A DNA stretch of 40,607 nucleotides from Alphaproteobacteria bacterium (GTDB taxonomy: Bacteria > Pseudomonadota > Alphaproteobacteria > SMXQ01). The number at the start of each line of letters is the position of its first letter. Position 1 is the stretch's first letter. The notes under the pieces are model-generated. The model worked only from the letters and a program-made list of their open reading frames with translations. It was not told where the DNA came from and made no database searches. Location: assembly GCA_009380075.1 (NCBI GenBank), contig WHSO01000027.1, positions 1 to 40,607 on the forward strand. Direction: 5' to 3'. Both the position numbers and the translations under genes were made by a program. Below, one piece after another: positions 22,376 through 31,568 of the stretch.

Positions 22376-23628
22376 TGCGGGTACTGCATCTTTGCACCAG
22401 CGACGTCCGCGGCGGCGCCGCGCGGGGAGCCTACTGGCTGCACCGTGCCCTGCGCGAACGCGGCGTCGATTCGCGCATGCTCGTCGGCCGCAAGTACAGC
22501 GATGATCCCGATGTGTTCACCCCCGGCGGCGCGCTTGCACCGATCACGGAACGCATACGCGACAGGCTGGATGCCCTGCCCCTCCGCCGCTACGCCAAGA
22601 CCGACGAATCCTACTGGACCGTGGGATGGGTGCCGCGTCACATCGAAAAAAGCGTCGATTCGCTCGACCCGGATGTGATCCACCTACATTGGATTGGCGG
22701 CGGATTCCTGCCCGTGAGCGCCCTGGCTAGGCTGGGGCGGCCCCTTGTCTGGACCTTGCGCGACATGTGGGCCTTCACCGGCGGATGTCACTACAGCGGC
22801 GCCTGTCAGCGCTTTGAGGTCGCGTGCGGCCAATGTCCCCAGCTCCGCTCCCGCAAGGAGCGCGATCTCAGCCGTATCGTACGGCAACGCAAGGAGCGCG
22901 CCTGGGAGAACCTCGACCTGGCGCTGGTGCCGATCAGCCGTTGGCTCGCGGACTGTGTTCGCCGCAGCGGGCTCTTTCCCGGTCGCGCCATCGAGATCAT
23001 CCCCAACGGCCTCGACACGCGGGTCTTCCGCCCGACCGCCAAGGCGGGGGCACGCGCCGCCTGGGACCTGCCGCCGGGCAAGCGTTACATCCTGTTTGGC
23101 GCACTCGGCGCAATCCAGGACAGGCGCAAGGGCTACGAAAAGTTCGTCGAGGCGACCCGTTACCTCGCGCGCGCCTGCTGGAGCACCCGGGCGGAGATCC
23201 TGGTCTTCGGCGATCTCGCCCCGGACAATGTGGCCGAGCTCGCCATCCCGACCCGGTTTCTCGGTCACATCAATGACGACCGCCGCCTGGCGGAACTCTA
23301 CGCCGCCGCCGATGTCATGGTGGCGCCATCACTGCAGGAAGCGTTCGGCAAGACGGTGATCGAAGCCATGGCCTGCGGCACGCCGGTCGTGGCGTTCGAC
23401 GGAACCGGACCCGCCGATATCATCACGCATCGGAAGACGGGTTACCTCGCGAGGCCTTTTGACGCCCGCGACCTGGCGAACGGCATCGCATGGTGCCTCG
23501 CCGCGCCGGACCATACCGAAGACCTGGGCCGTGCCGCGCGGGTACGGGCGGAATCCCGTTTCGACATTTCCGTTATCGCCGACCGTTATGCCGACCTGTA
23601 CCGGCGCAGATGCGGGCAGACGGCATGA
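22375..23628 (+). CDS. glycosyltransferase (GT4, WcaC-like)
   Basis: The 417-residue enzyme starts RVLHLCTSDVRGGAARGAYWLHRAL, matching the acceptor-binding loop of colanic-acid WcaC-type transferases. It continues with HLHWIGGGFLPVSALARL, WTLRDMWAFTGGCHYSGACQRF and a Cys-containing CGQCPQL segment typical of that subgroup. The C-terminal domain shows IPNGLDTRVFRP and VAPSLQEAFGKTVIEAMACGTPVVAFD, with a clear EX7E motif (Glu in LQEAFGKTVIEA). ATG 22375 shares one base with the stop of the Wzy-like gene. The four-Cys segment may bind a metal or stabilise a loop, which is speculation. It is the last glycosyltransferase of the plus-strand arm. Confidence 0.9.
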   Translation: MRVLHLCTSDVRGGAARGAYWLHRALRERGVDSRMLVGRKYSDDPDVFTPGGALAPITERIRDRLDALPLRRYAKTDESYWTVGWVPRHIEKSVDSLDPDVIHLHWIGGGFLPVSALARLGRPLVWTLRDMWAFTGGCHYSGACQRFEVACGQCPQLRSRKERDLSRIVRQRKERAWENLDLALVPISRWLADCVRRSGLFPGRAIEIIPNGLDTRVFRPTAKAGARAAWDLPPGKRYILFGALGAIQDRRKGYEKFVEATRYLARACWSTRAEILVFGDLAPDNVAELAIPTRFLGHINDDRRLAELYAAADVMVAPSLQEAFGKTVIEAMACGTPVVAFDGTGPADIITHRKTGYLARPFDARDLANGIAWCLAAPDHTEDLGRAARVRAESRFDISVIADRYADLYRRRCGQTA

Positions 23629-24875
23629 CCGGGGTCCGTCGCCGCGACCTGTTTGCGGGCGCTGCCGGGATGGCGCTTCTTCCGGCGGCAGCCGTCGCCG
23701 CCCCTTCGGAACGACCGGCCGCCACCGCGACGGCAAGGGGCTTCGGCGCCGTCGGAGACGGCGTCGCGGACGACAGCGCCGCGCTCGAGCGCGTCTTTGC
23801 CGCCACCCTCGCCGGCCCGAACGCGCAGGTCGTCGAAATCCCCCCCGGCCGGTACCGTGTGACGCGGCCAGTCCGTATCCGGACCGCCAACCGTGGACCG
23901 GGGAACGTCACACACCGGAGCGGCGTCCTGGCGCACGGCGCGCGGATCGTATCGGAGATCACCGACGGCAAACCCGTCATCGACATCGAAAGCCGCGCCA
24001 CGTTGCGCTTCTACCTGATCGACGGCCTCGAGATCGTGGGCCGCGGCAAGGAAGGCCACGGGATTTCAATCACGTGTGAGAAACGCGGCACCTACTTCTA
24101 TAACTTCTGCCTGCGCGATCTGGTCATTTCGGGCTGCGGCGGCGACGGCCTTCATCTAAAAGGCAACGTGTTCGAAGGCCAAGTCTTCAACAGCTATTTC
24201 CGCGACAATCGCCGAAACGGCGCCACCTTCGCTCACGGTGCCGAGGACACGGTCCTGTCCGCCGTCCACGTATTCGGCTGTGTCTTTGGCGGCAATGGAC
24301 GGCATGGCGGCGAGTTGGCCGACGGTGCCGCCGACGTCGGCTTCAACGGCTGTTACTTTCTGCTGAACAAACGCTTCGGACTCTCCGCACCGGCAGGATG
24401 CACCCTCCTGTCCCACTGCGGCTTCGAGAACAACCACATGGCGGCGCCGGACTTCGCTCACGGCGACGCCGGCCTGCGCCTGATGGTGCAGGGAACCCTG
24501 GTCGGATGCACCGCCTATTCGATCTACAATCAGACCCATCTCGTGCGCGCCCATGTCGTCAACAAACTGACGATGATCGGCTGTACCGGATCGGGCGGCG
24601 CCCGTGCCAAGGGCGCGGGTCTGGCCCGCATCGGGGGCCGCAAGCGAGGAATGGCCACACTGGTCGGGTGCCACGGCAGCGTTCGGCACGAAAACGCCGT
24701 CGGCCTGATCGAACTGGGCGGACGCAACCACGGCACGCGCCTCGGCGCGAAGTGGGACAGCAGCGATCTGGCCTGGCTCGGCGATTATTGCCTGTGGGTC
24801 GACGCCAAGGGCCAGTTGCGCATGAAGCGCGGCGCGCCACGGTCGGACGACGACGGAAAAAAGGTCGGCACCTGA
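23625..24875 (+). CDS. Tat-exported right-handed beta-helix protein (pectate-lyase-like)
   Basis: The 416-residue product has a twin-arginine signal (GVRRRDLFAGAAGMALLPAA, cleavage after AVAA). A pectate-lyase-3 type start follows, GFGAVGDGVADDSAALERVF, then repeated beta-helix coils rich in Gly, Asn and His (for example GVLAHGARIV, GDGLHLKGNV, GGNGRHGGELADGA, GFNGCYFLLNKRFGLS). Such proteins bind or cleave polysaccharides. In EPS loci they are often lyases, hydrolases or epimerase-like modifiers. No catalytic set can be assigned by eye. ATG 23625 overlaps the previous stop (ATGA), so it is an integral part of the operon and its last gene. A role in trimming or releasing the polymer in the periplasm is inferred. 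Confidence 0.85.
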   Translation: MTGVRRRDLFAGAAGMALLPAAAVAAPSERPAATATARGFGAVGDGVADDSAALERVFAATLAGPNAQVVEIPPGRYRVTRPVRIRTANRGPGNVTHRSGVLAHGARIVSEITDGKPVIDIESRATLRFYLIDGLEIVGRGKEGHGISITCEKRGTYFYNFCLRDLVISGCGGDGLHLKGNVFEGQVFNSYFRDNRRNGATFAHGAEDTVLSAVHVFGCVFGGNGRHGGELADGAADVGFNGCYFLLNKRFGLSAPAGCTLLSHCGFENNHMAAPDFAHGDAGLRLMVQGTLVGCTAYSIYNQTHLVRAHVVNKLTMIGCTGSGGARAKGAGLARIGGRKRGMATLVGCHGSVRHENAVGLIELGGRNHGTRLGAKWDSSDLAWLGDYCLWVDAKGQLRMKRGAPRSDDDGKKVGT

Positions 24876-24913
24876 TCCCCTATACTACCCGCCCGCCTCC
24901 CCGCGATCCCCGC

Positions 24914-26269
24914 TCAGGCACGTTTCTCTTCGTCCAACAGATCCGGCACCAAATTGGCCACCGCAGCGCTCGCCTGCACCACCGCCTCGACCGGAACCGT
25001 CCCGGCCGACCCGTCGCCCGGCGGGACAGATCCTTCCGCAGCGGAAACCTCCGCCGGCGCGGGGACCGCGACGGCCCCCGGCACCTCTACCCGGGTTTGG
25101 TGGAGCGGCGCCCGACCGATGCCGACGGGCTCCAGCACCACCGCCATATGGGCCGCGACCCGGGCCCATGAATGGTTCCGCACGACATAGCTCTGCCCCA
25201 ACTCTCCCATCGCGGCCAGGCGCAGGGGATCGGAAACCGCATCCACGATGGCACGGGACAGCGCTTCCGGCGTTGCCTCACGGACGAGGAATCCGTGGCG
25301 CCCTTCGCCGGCAATTTCCGGCAGCCCGTTACGGTCAAGCCCGATGACGGGCGTGCGCGCCAGCAGCGCCTCCAGGTAAACCTGCCCCCAGGGATCGTTC
25401 AACATCGGCTGCACCAGAACCGTCGCGCCGCGCAGGAGACAGGTGAGAGTTTCCCGCGTCACGAAGGGCATGATCGTCACATTGGGCGGCAGGGTTTGAC
25501 GCTGGCGTCCCTCCGCACCGCCGATGATCGTAAGGCGCAGTTCCGGCCGCTGCCGCAGCGCCAGATGAAACGCGTCGAGCAGCAGGTCCCCGCCCTTTTC
25601 CCGGAACAGATGCTTGGCGATGAACAGGAGCTCGCCACTCGCATAATTCTTCACGCCGGAATACGGCGCCGTCTCGCCGCAGCCCGAGCCGACGGCGGTC
25701 ACCCGTTCGGCGGGAATCCCGTAATGCATGATAATGTCGTCGCGCACATACTGTCCGAACGTAAAGATATGCTCGCAGGCTGTAAGGGACATCCGCTCCA
25801 GGCGATCGAAAGCGGCACGCGCCTGTGGCGTATAGAGCGAAGCGTCGGTGCGGTGCCGCAAGGACAGGTTCCAGGTGGAATCGCAATAGAGATAGTGGCG
25901 GACATCACCGGCGCCGCCCGCTGGCGGAAGATCAAGCGTTCCCGTGTGCAGCACACGGGTCAGGCCGTGCCGGCGCAGCGCCGACGCGACCTTCGCCGCT
26001 CGAAAGCGCCGAAGCAGCGGCCCCCGTGCGATCGCTTCGCTGTACCGGATCTGGCCGTAGCCGGAAAGAACGTGGGAAAGCCCGCCGGCCACATAGGCCG
26101 CCCGGGGCACCGACGCATCTATGCCGACAATCCGGAAGCCGAGGTGCTCCAGCCCTTCCGCGACGCTCGCCGGTGCGGCGGACCATGTTCGGGAGTCGCG
26201 GGGCGGACCGAAGATACTGGAAATGGCGAGACCGGCGCCTTCGGCTCCGGCAAAGACCACGTCATCCAT
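24914..26269 (-). CDS. glycosyltransferase (GT4 family)
   Basis: The 451-residue protein has a GT-B fold. The N-terminal part shows SVAEGLEHLGFRIVGIDASVP and HTGTLDLPP. The C-terminal domain has ELLFIAKHLFREKGGDLLLDAF, LTIIGGAEG and VLVQPMLNDPWGQVYLEALLARTPVIGLD, with the EX7E-like donor site. A Pro/Ala/Val-rich tail of about 60 residues after the catalytic domain is unusual and probably disordered. I start at ATG 26269, eight bases behind GAGGGGG, rather than the in-frame TTG at 26290. It is the last gene of the minus-strand EPS arm and ends 38 bp from the convergent beta-helix gene. No terminator is visible in that gap. Confidence 0.86.
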   Translation of the reverse strand: MDDVVFAGAEGAGLAISSIFGPPRDSRTWSAAPASVAEGLEHLGFRIVGIDASVPRAAYVAGGLSHVLSGYGQIRYSEAIARGPLLRRFRAAKVASALRRHGLTRVLHTGTLDLPPAGGAGDVRHYLYCDSTWNLSLRHRTDASLYTPQARAAFDRLERMSLTACEHIFTFGQYVRDDIIMHYGIPAERVTAVGSGCGETAPYSGVKNYASGELLFIAKHLFREKGGDLLLDAFHLALRQRPELRLTIIGGAEGRQRQTLPPNVTIMPFVTRETLTCLLRGATVLVQPMLNDPWGQVYLEALLARTPVIGLDRNGLPEIAGEGRHGFLVREATPEALSRAIVDAVSDPLRLAAMGELGQSYVVRNHSWARVAAHMAVVLEPVGIGRAPLHQTRVEVPGAVAVPAPAEVSAAEGSVPPGDGSAGTVPVEAVVQASAAVANLVPDLLDEEKRA

Positions 26270-26343
26270 TTGTGCATCCCCCTCTATCAATCAGTAACCG
26301 GTCTCAACCGATGTCCCGCACGGTCCCGGCGGGCATGTGCAAC

Positions 26344-27657
26344 CTAGGCGTGACAGGCAACGGGAACGTCCTTTCGACCCCGGCGGTTGCCGGAGACCAC
26401 CACGTCGTGTATCCCGGAACCGCCCAGCAGCATTTCGTAGATTCGGATGAGGGCGCGGTTCAGCACCCCGATTTCGAATTCGTCGGATACGTGCGCCCGC
26501 GCTGCGCGACTCATGGCCGGCCAGATATCCGGCCGCGCGACGAGATCCGCAAGTGCGTCGGCGAGACCCTTCGCATCCCGTTCCGGGACCAGGACACCGG
26601 ACCGCCCCGAGGTCACGAGCTCGGGGATTCCGCTGTGGTCCGTCGCCACCACCAGCATGCCCGAAGCCATCGCTTCCATCAGCGTAACCGGGATGCCCTC
26701 CTGGTCTCCGTCGGGTGTCGTCACGCTCGGCACCAGAAGCACGTCGTTGCGGGCCATATGCCGGATGACCTCGTGCTGATCCTGCCAGCCGCGGAAATTG
26801 ACGCAGTCGGAAATTCCGAGACGGTCCGCGAGATCCTCGAGGCGATCGCGCAGGTCTCCGTCACCGACCACGTCATAACGGACCGGAATGCTGCGATCGC
26901 GCAGCAGGACCACCGCCCGGAGCGCGTATTCGACGCCCTTCTTTTCCACGAGGCGTCCGACCGTCAGCAGCCGAAGGACCTTGTCCGGTTCGCACCGCCG
27001 CGGCCGGAAGCGATATTGATGGGGAGCCACCCCCATGTGATGCACGGCGATACGGGCGGGATCGCAGCCCAGTTTCACCAGCCGTCGCCGCCAGTTGTCG
27101 GAAATCGGCAGGAACACGTCCCCGCGCGAGAACAGGTATCGATAGTAGTTCGGCCTGTCGCGCGTTTCGGCGCTGATATCGACGCCGTGGAAAACGGTGC
27201 CGAGAACGCCGGATATCGCCCCGATCTCGCGCAGTATGGCCGCAAACTGGCCGATGGGACCGAAATGGCAATGAATGATGTCGAACGGGGGCTCCTCGAT
27301 CACGAGCGCCGACCAGTACAACAGGCGCAGCGACCACGCGTCGCGCCCGTACCGCCGTATTGACAGCGCACCCGGCACCGCGCCTGGGCGATTCCACAGG
27401 AGGTGCAGGAGCGGGACGAGGGCATACAGGACCCTGAGGACTTTCCCGCGCGGCATCCGAAGATAGCGCGTCCGTCCGATCAACCCGTCGCGGGCGACAT
27501 TGGGATGGATCCTCGGTTCGTCCCGCGGCCGCTCGGCGAATATCGTGACGTCATGACCGAGCGCAACCAGGCCGCTGACCTGATTGAGGATGAAGGTCTC
27601 GCTCAGGGCGGGAAACTCCCTGACGAAGACGGCGATGCGCAGGCTCTTCCGGTTCAT
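26344..27657 (-). CDS. WcaL/AmsK-like glycosyltransferase
   Basis: The 437-residue enzyme begins RIAVFVREFPALSETFILNQV, the hallmark of colanic-acid WcaL and amylovoran AmsK transferases. It goes on with DIIHCHFGPIGQFAA and TVFHGVDIS. The GT4 domain has LRLLTVGRLVEKKGVEYALRA, YDVVGDGDLRDRLEDLA and VLLVPSVTTPDGDQEGIPVTLMEAMASGMLVVATDHSGIPELV, in segments, with a complete EX7E motif. Family members transfer a galactosyl-type residue to the growing repeat unit, but specificity is not fixed by sequence. ATG 27657 overlaps the stop of the pyruvyl transferase (ATGA). The order flippase, pyruvyl transferase, WcaL equals that of the E. coli colanic-acid operon. Confidence 0.92.
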   Translation of the reverse strand: MNRKSLRIAVFVREFPALSETFILNQVSGLVALGHDVTIFAERPRDEPRIHPNVARDGLIGRTRYLRMPRGKVLRVLYALVPLLHLLWNRPGAVPGALSIRRYGRDAWSLRLLYWSALVIEEPPFDIIHCHFGPIGQFAAILREIGAISGVLGTVFHGVDISAETRDRPNYYRYLFSRGDVFLPISDNWRRRLVKLGCDPARIAVHHMGVAPHQYRFRPRRCEPDKVLRLLTVGRLVEKKGVEYALRAVVLLRDRSIPVRYDVVGDGDLRDRLEDLADRLGISDCVNFRGWQDQHEVIRHMARNDVLLVPSVTTPDGDQEGIPVTLMEAMASGMLVVATDHSGIPELVTSGRSGVLVPERDAKGLADALADLVARPDIWPAMSRAARAHVSDEFEIGVLNRALIRIYEMLLGGSGIHDVVVSGNRRGRKDVPVACHA

Positions 27658-28910
27658 GACGCGACCGCGAGGGCCTCCTTCACATGTTCGCCGGCGGCGA
27701 AGGCGGAACGGCGTTCCTTGGCGACAAGCCCGGGGATGATTGCGGAGAGGTCCGAGCGGACCGCCAGGAAATGCTCAAACGCCGCGCACAGGCCTTCGGG
27801 AGTGACCGTTTCGATGTCCTGCACCAATCCGCCAAGCCCGAGCTTCGCGAACAGCTCCGAGGTCTTGAACTCATAGGCGATCGGAAGGACCGGCACCCCC
27901 ATGAGCAGGGCGAGAATCGCCACATGCAGGCGCGTCGCAACCACGGCATCGAACCGGCCGAGAACGGACATGAGCTGCCAAGGGGTGTGAAAATCCCGGT
28001 CGATCCGGACGGCGTCACGTAACGGCGGGTCGAGACGACGGACGACCGCGGCCGCGGTGGCCGAATCGTCGGTCCAGTAGTCCCCGGCGCCCTGGCATGT
28101 CGAGACGAAGGTGACCTCGGCGCCGTGGCGAGTGACAAGGTCCGAGGTCAGCGCGGCGACGGCGTCGAAATACGTGGTCATGCCGTCCGAGGAGCGCATA
28201 TGGGGCCAATCGCGCACGGAAATGGCGACCTGCAACGGGCCCCGGTTTTCCCGCGCCTGCGAGTCGCAGCGTCTTTCACTCGGCAACGGCAGGGCGAAAG
28301 CGGCGTCGGCGCATTCGATGATCCGCTCCGGACGAACGCGCAGCGCCTCGAGGTAATGACGCGAGCGCGTGTCACGCACGAGGATCAGCCGCGCGTGGCG
28401 CAGCACGAACCCCAGCATGCGGCCGTCACGGCCGCGGGGAAACGGGCCGAGGCTCTGGGTAAACAGGACATAGGGGCGGCCCATGGCGTACGCCACCAGG
28501 AGATCGGCGAGCTTCGGCAGAACCCGGTAGTGGGGCACCAGATAGGTCCCGCCGGCGGAAACCACCACACGGGCCGCGGCGATGCGGTCCAGCGCACCCC
28601 GGACAGCCGGTGGAAGGGACCGCGCGACACGGGAGCCAAGCGGCGTATGCCACAGGCGCGCCGCGATCAGCGCGCGGGCAAATCCCGCCCGCATCGACCC
28701 GTTGCGTCCGGTACTGTCCTGCAGCGCACCGAACATGGTCGGGTGGACGTCGAGGTCCGGATACGCCCGTGCGGCCGCGCCCGCCTGCAGATCGCACGCG
28801 GTGACGTGCAGATCGTCCCCCATGGCACGATGCAGGATACCGGCGGTGGCGAAGAGAATGGCGGCGTCGCCAGCGTTGAGGGCCGCGGTATTGGTGATGA
28901 GGGCGTTCAT
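27654..28910 (-). CDS. polysaccharide pyruvyl transferase (WcaK-like)
   Basis: The family (PF04230) adds pyruvate ketals from phosphoenolpyruvate to sugars of exopolysaccharides. The 418-residue protein starts ALITNTAALNAGDAAILFA. It has the glycine-rich SAGGTYLVPHYRVLPKLADL, LFTQSLGPF, LVRDTRSRHYLEAL and the C-terminal VVATRLHVAILALLMGVPVLPIAYE with the conserved Arg-His pair. The start at 28910 is set by ATGA overlap with the flippase stop. The frame stays open far upstream, but that extension runs antiparallel in frame-shifted register through the flippase gene and is not used. The product predicts an acidic, pyruvylated polymer. The phosphoenolpyruvate synthase at 6.8-9.3 kb could supply the donor, although the genes are not linked in one operon. 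Confidence 0.91.
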   Translation of the reverse strand: MNALITNTAALNAGDAAILFATAGILHRAMGDDLHVTACDLQAGAAARAYPDLDVHPTMFGALQDSTGRNGSMRAGFARALIAARLWHTPLGSRVARSLPPAVRGALDRIAAARVVVSAGGTYLVPHYRVLPKLADLLVAYAMGRPYVLFTQSLGPFPRGRDGRMLGFVLRHARLILVRDTRSRHYLEALRVRPERIIECADAAFALPLPSERRCDSQARENRGPLQVAISVRDWPHMRSSDGMTTYFDAVAALTSDLVTRHGAEVTFVSTCQGAGDYWTDDSATAAAVVRRLDPPLRDAVRIDRDFHTPWQLMSVLGRFDAVVATRLHVAILALLMGVPVLPIAYEFKTSELFAKLGLGGLVQDIETVTPEGLCAAFEHFLAVRSDLSAIIPGLVAKERRSAFAAGEHVKEALAVAS

Positions 28911-30430
28911 GTCCGTGCCGTCTTTCCGCCAAAGCAGTCCGATACCCTGAGGAGGCCGCCCAGCATCCGGCGGCAGTCGGGATTTCCGCCATAGACCAGG
29001 AGTGCCACCACGCAGGCCAGCACGCCGAAACAGGCGAGCGCAGCCGCCGGCGGCAGGGTATCGACCGCGGTGAAGCCGCGCACCGCCCAGATCGCACCCG
29101 CGGCGGCAACCGTGGCTATGATCGGCGCGGCAAGAATGCGGTAGAAATCGCGCATCGCCACCGGGCCGCGCCGTCCGACGAGCCAGAACAGGATCGGGCA
29201 CTTGACGAGGATGAGGGACGCCGCAAAGGAAACCGCGACACCCGTGGCGCCGAACGGCACGCCGGCGACGATGGCGACGATACCGATGGCGCTGCTGATC
29301 AGGCTCGCGCGCAGCATCTCGGGCGCGCGGTCCTGGCTCATATAGAGCCAGCTCAGCGAATACGTCAGCGGCAACCACACGATGGCGACCCCCATCCAGG
29401 CGAGGATCGGCGCCGCGCCCATCCATTGCTGCCCCAGCAGCACCTCCACGACCGGTCCGGCGGCGGCGACCGACAGGGCGGTGACCGGCGCCATGAGCAT
29501 GGTCAGCCGCTGGACCATGCCCGTGTAGAACCCACGATAGGATTCCGGCCGGTCGACCAGGCGGCTGAGAGCCGGTAGCGCGACCGTGGCGAGCGGCGTA
29601 TTGAGATTCTGTATCGGCTGCTGAAGGATCTTCTGCGCGCGTTCGAACAGGCCTAGGCTCGCAACGCCCCAGGTCCAGCCGATCAGGACCTTGTCGAGGT
29701 TGCCCGAAAGCGCACCGATCACCATGGCCCCGGTTGTGTTGCCGCCGAAAGCGACGAGGCGCCGCACATCGCGCAGCGGCCCGGGCGCGCTCGGGCGCCA
29801 GCCGCACACCACCCAGCCGGCGGCAGCCATGACCACCGCCCAGGCAATTCGCTGGATGACGAGCGACCAGAAGCCGAGGCCGTACAACGCCGCGATGACC
29901 GCCGCCGTCAGTCCCGCCGCCTCCGACCCCAGCTGCACGGCGGCGACGGCACCGAAGCGCATCTGGCGGCGCAGCAGCGCCAGGTGCTGCGCCGCCAGTC
30001 CGGTGAACAGGAACGCCAGCGCCACCACGGGGGTCAGATACAGCAGCTCGGGCTCGCCGAAGAACCAGGCGAAGACCGGGGCCAGCGCCGCCGTCACGGC
30101 CGCCACCGCGACTCCAAGGCCGCAATTGAGCCAGAACAGCGTGCTCACCTGGGCGTGGGTGATGTCCGCGCGCTGGACCGTCGCCGTCGACAGGCCGAGG
30201 TCCTTGAGCAGCTCCAGCACGACGAGGAACGCCGCCACCATGGCAAACAGGCCGAAATCGCCAGGCGTCAGGAGGCGCGCCAGGATGACGATGGCGCCGA
30301 ACTGGAGGACGACCTTCATCCCCTGGGCGACCAGGGTCACCGCCCCGCCGCGCACCGAACGCCCGACGAGGTCACCCTGCAGGTGCGCGGTTTCCAGGTG
30401 ATGGTCGTTGCCGGATTCGGGGACCGTCAT
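28907..30430 (-). CDS. lipid-linked repeat-unit flippase, WzxC-like
   Basis: The 507-residue protein has about 12-14 membrane helices and belongs to the polysaccharide transport (MOP/WzxC) family that flips undecaprenyl-linked repeat units to the periplasm. The N-terminal signature SVRGGAVTLVAQGMKVVLQFGAIVILARLLTPGDFGLFAM is the WzxC type in segments. Later features include DLGLSTATVQR and SWLYMSQDRAPEMLRASL. ATG 30430 has GGAG seven bases upstream and is preferred to the in-frame GTG at 30436. It follows fcl after an 88-bp gap with a strong hairpin, and overlaps the pyruvyl transferase by ATGA. It supplies the flippase matching the Wzy-like polymerase on the other strand. Confidence 0.93.
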   Translation of the reverse strand: MTVPESGNDHHLETAHLQGDLVGRSVRGGAVTLVAQGMKVVLQFGAIVILARLLTPGDFGLFAMVAAFLVVLELLKDLGLSTATVQRADITHAQVSTLFWLNCGLGVAVAAVTAALAPVFAWFFGEPELLYLTPVVALAFLFTGLAAQHLALLRRQMRFGAVAAVQLGSEAAGLTAAVIAALYGLGFWSLVIQRIAWAVVMAAAGWVVCGWRPSAPGPLRDVRRLVAFGGNTTGAMVIGALSGNLDKVLIGWTWGVASLGLFERAQKILQQPIQNLNTPLATVALPALSRLVDRPESYRGFYTGMVQRLTMLMAPVTALSVAAAGPVVEVLLGQQWMGAAPILAWMGVAIVWLPLTYSLSWLYMSQDRAPEMLRASLISSAIGIVAIVAGVPFGATGVAVSFAASLILVKCPILFWLVGRRGPVAMRDFYRILAAPIIATVAAAGAIWAVRGFTAVDTLPPAAALACFGVLACVVALLVYGGNPDCRRMLGGLLRVSDCFGGKTART

Positions 30431-30485
30431 AATCACGCTCCAACGGCGTCACGGACGATTGGAGGACAAGGAACAGCCCCCCGCC

Positions 30486-30506
30486 GGGGCCCCATCGAAG
30501 GGCCCC
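30486..30506 (-). promoter_or_regulatory. strong GC hairpin between fcl and the flippase gene
   Basis: A perfect 7-bp stem GGGGCCC (30486-30492) / GGGCCCC (30500-30506) with a 7-base loop lies in the 88-bp gap. It has no T-tract, so it is not a classical terminator. It may protect or partly end the gmd-fcl mRNA, making sugar-nucleotide enzymes more abundant than the membrane proteins downstream. This role is inferred from position. Confidence 0.45.
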
Positions 30507-30518
30507 CCGCGTGATCCG

Positions 30519-31568
30519 TCATTGATGGTGCGCGCCGCGGAAATCCGTCCCTGTCGTGACGGTGCCGCGGGGCATCCTCCCCGCATCCGCACCGGTCGAC
30601 CCGCCGCGCAACGGCGTACCGCTTCTCAGTTCCTGCAAGTACCACGCATACGTGTGCTGCAGGCCCGTCTCGAGGGATGTCCGGTGGTGCCATCCCAGCG
30701 CATGAAGCACCTGCACGTCGAGAAGCTTGCGCGGCACGCCCTCGATCATGCCATGGTCGAAGCTGAGCTTGCCGTCGAACCCCACGACATGGCTGATCAG
30801 TTCGGCGAGCTCGTGGATCGATATGTCCTCGCCGGTTCCGACGTTGACGGGTTGCTCGCCTGAATAGTGCCTGGCGAGATGCACGATGGCGTCGGCGCAG
30901 TCGTCCACGTACAGGAATTCGCGCCGCGGCCTTCCGCTGCCCCAGACGCTCAGGAATTCGGCACTGTCGGCCTTCGCCTCGTGGGCCTTTCGCATCAGCG
31001 CCGGCACCACATGGCTCCCGGCGAGGTCGAAATTGTCGCCGGGACCGTAAAGATTGGTCGGCATCACCGATATGAAGTCGCAGCCGTACTGGCGCCGGTA
31101 GGCCTGGCACATCATGACGCCGGCAATCTTGGCGATCGCGTACCACTGGTTCGTCGGTTCGAGCGGACCGGTCAGAAGCGATTCCTCCTTCATCGGCTGC
31201 ACCGCGGCGCGCGGATAGATGCACGACGACCCGAGAAAAATCAGCTTCGCGACGCCGGTCCGGTAGGCGCCGTGGATGATGTTCGTCTCGATCGCGAGGT
31301 TGTCGCGGAGGAACTCAGCCGGCCGCGAATCGTTGGCAAGGATGCCGCCGACCCGCGCCGCCGCGACGAAGATGACGTCGGGACGCGCAGCGTCGAGCCA
31401 GTCCTCGGTCTGGCCCTGCCGCGTGAGGTCCACCGAACGGGGCGGCGCCACTATAATCTCGCAGTTCTCCGAGCGCAGCCGGCGCACCAGGGCGGAACCG
31501 ACCATGCCCCCGTGCCCGGCGACCCAGACACGACGGTTGGCAAGTTCGAAAGGCGTATCAAGCGGCAT
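30519..31568 (-). CDS. fcl: GDP-L-fucose synthase
   Basis: The enzyme epimerises and reduces GDP-4-keto-6-deoxymannose to GDP-L-fucose with NADPH. The 349-residue SDR protein has the cofactor motif [15 protein letters not shown] (about 18-32), [14 protein letters not shown], the catalytic LGSSCIYPR and YAIAK (Tyr-x3-Lys), and [13 protein letters not shown]. The C-terminal substrate domain ends with AYAWYLQEL-type sequence, followed by about 35 extra polar residues not found in E. coli Fcl (about 321 residues). ATG 31568 lies inside the end of gmd (11-base overlap). Together with gmd this gives the full route from GDP-mannose to GDP-fucose, so the polymer almost certainly contains L-fucose. 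Confidence 0.96.
   Translation of the reverse strand: MPLDTPFELANRRVWVAGHGGMVGSALVRRLRSENCEIIVAPPRSVDLTRQGQTEDWLDAARPDVIFVAAARVGGILANDSRPAEFLRDNLAIETNIIHGAYRTGVAKLIFLGSSCIYPRAAVQPMKEESLLTGPLEPTNQWYAIAKIAGVMMCQAYRRQYGCDFISVMPTNLYGPGDNFDLAGSHVVPALMRKAHEAKADSAEFLSVWGSGRPRREFLYVDDCADAIVHLARHYSGEQPVNVGTGEDISIHELAELISHVVGFDGKLSFDHGMIEGVPRKLLDVQVLHALGWHHRTSLETGLQHTYAWYLQELRSGTPLRGGSTGADAGRMPRGTVTTGTDFRGAHHQ

Noticed and set aside
28911-30125. Upstream extension of the pyruvyl transferase frame to a protein of over 800 residues
   Set aside because: The extension overlaps the flippase gene in another frame of the same strand. Its composition is Arg/Gly/Ala-rich with no domain, while the flippase frame has clear homology. 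The ATG at 28910 fits an ATGA overlap.
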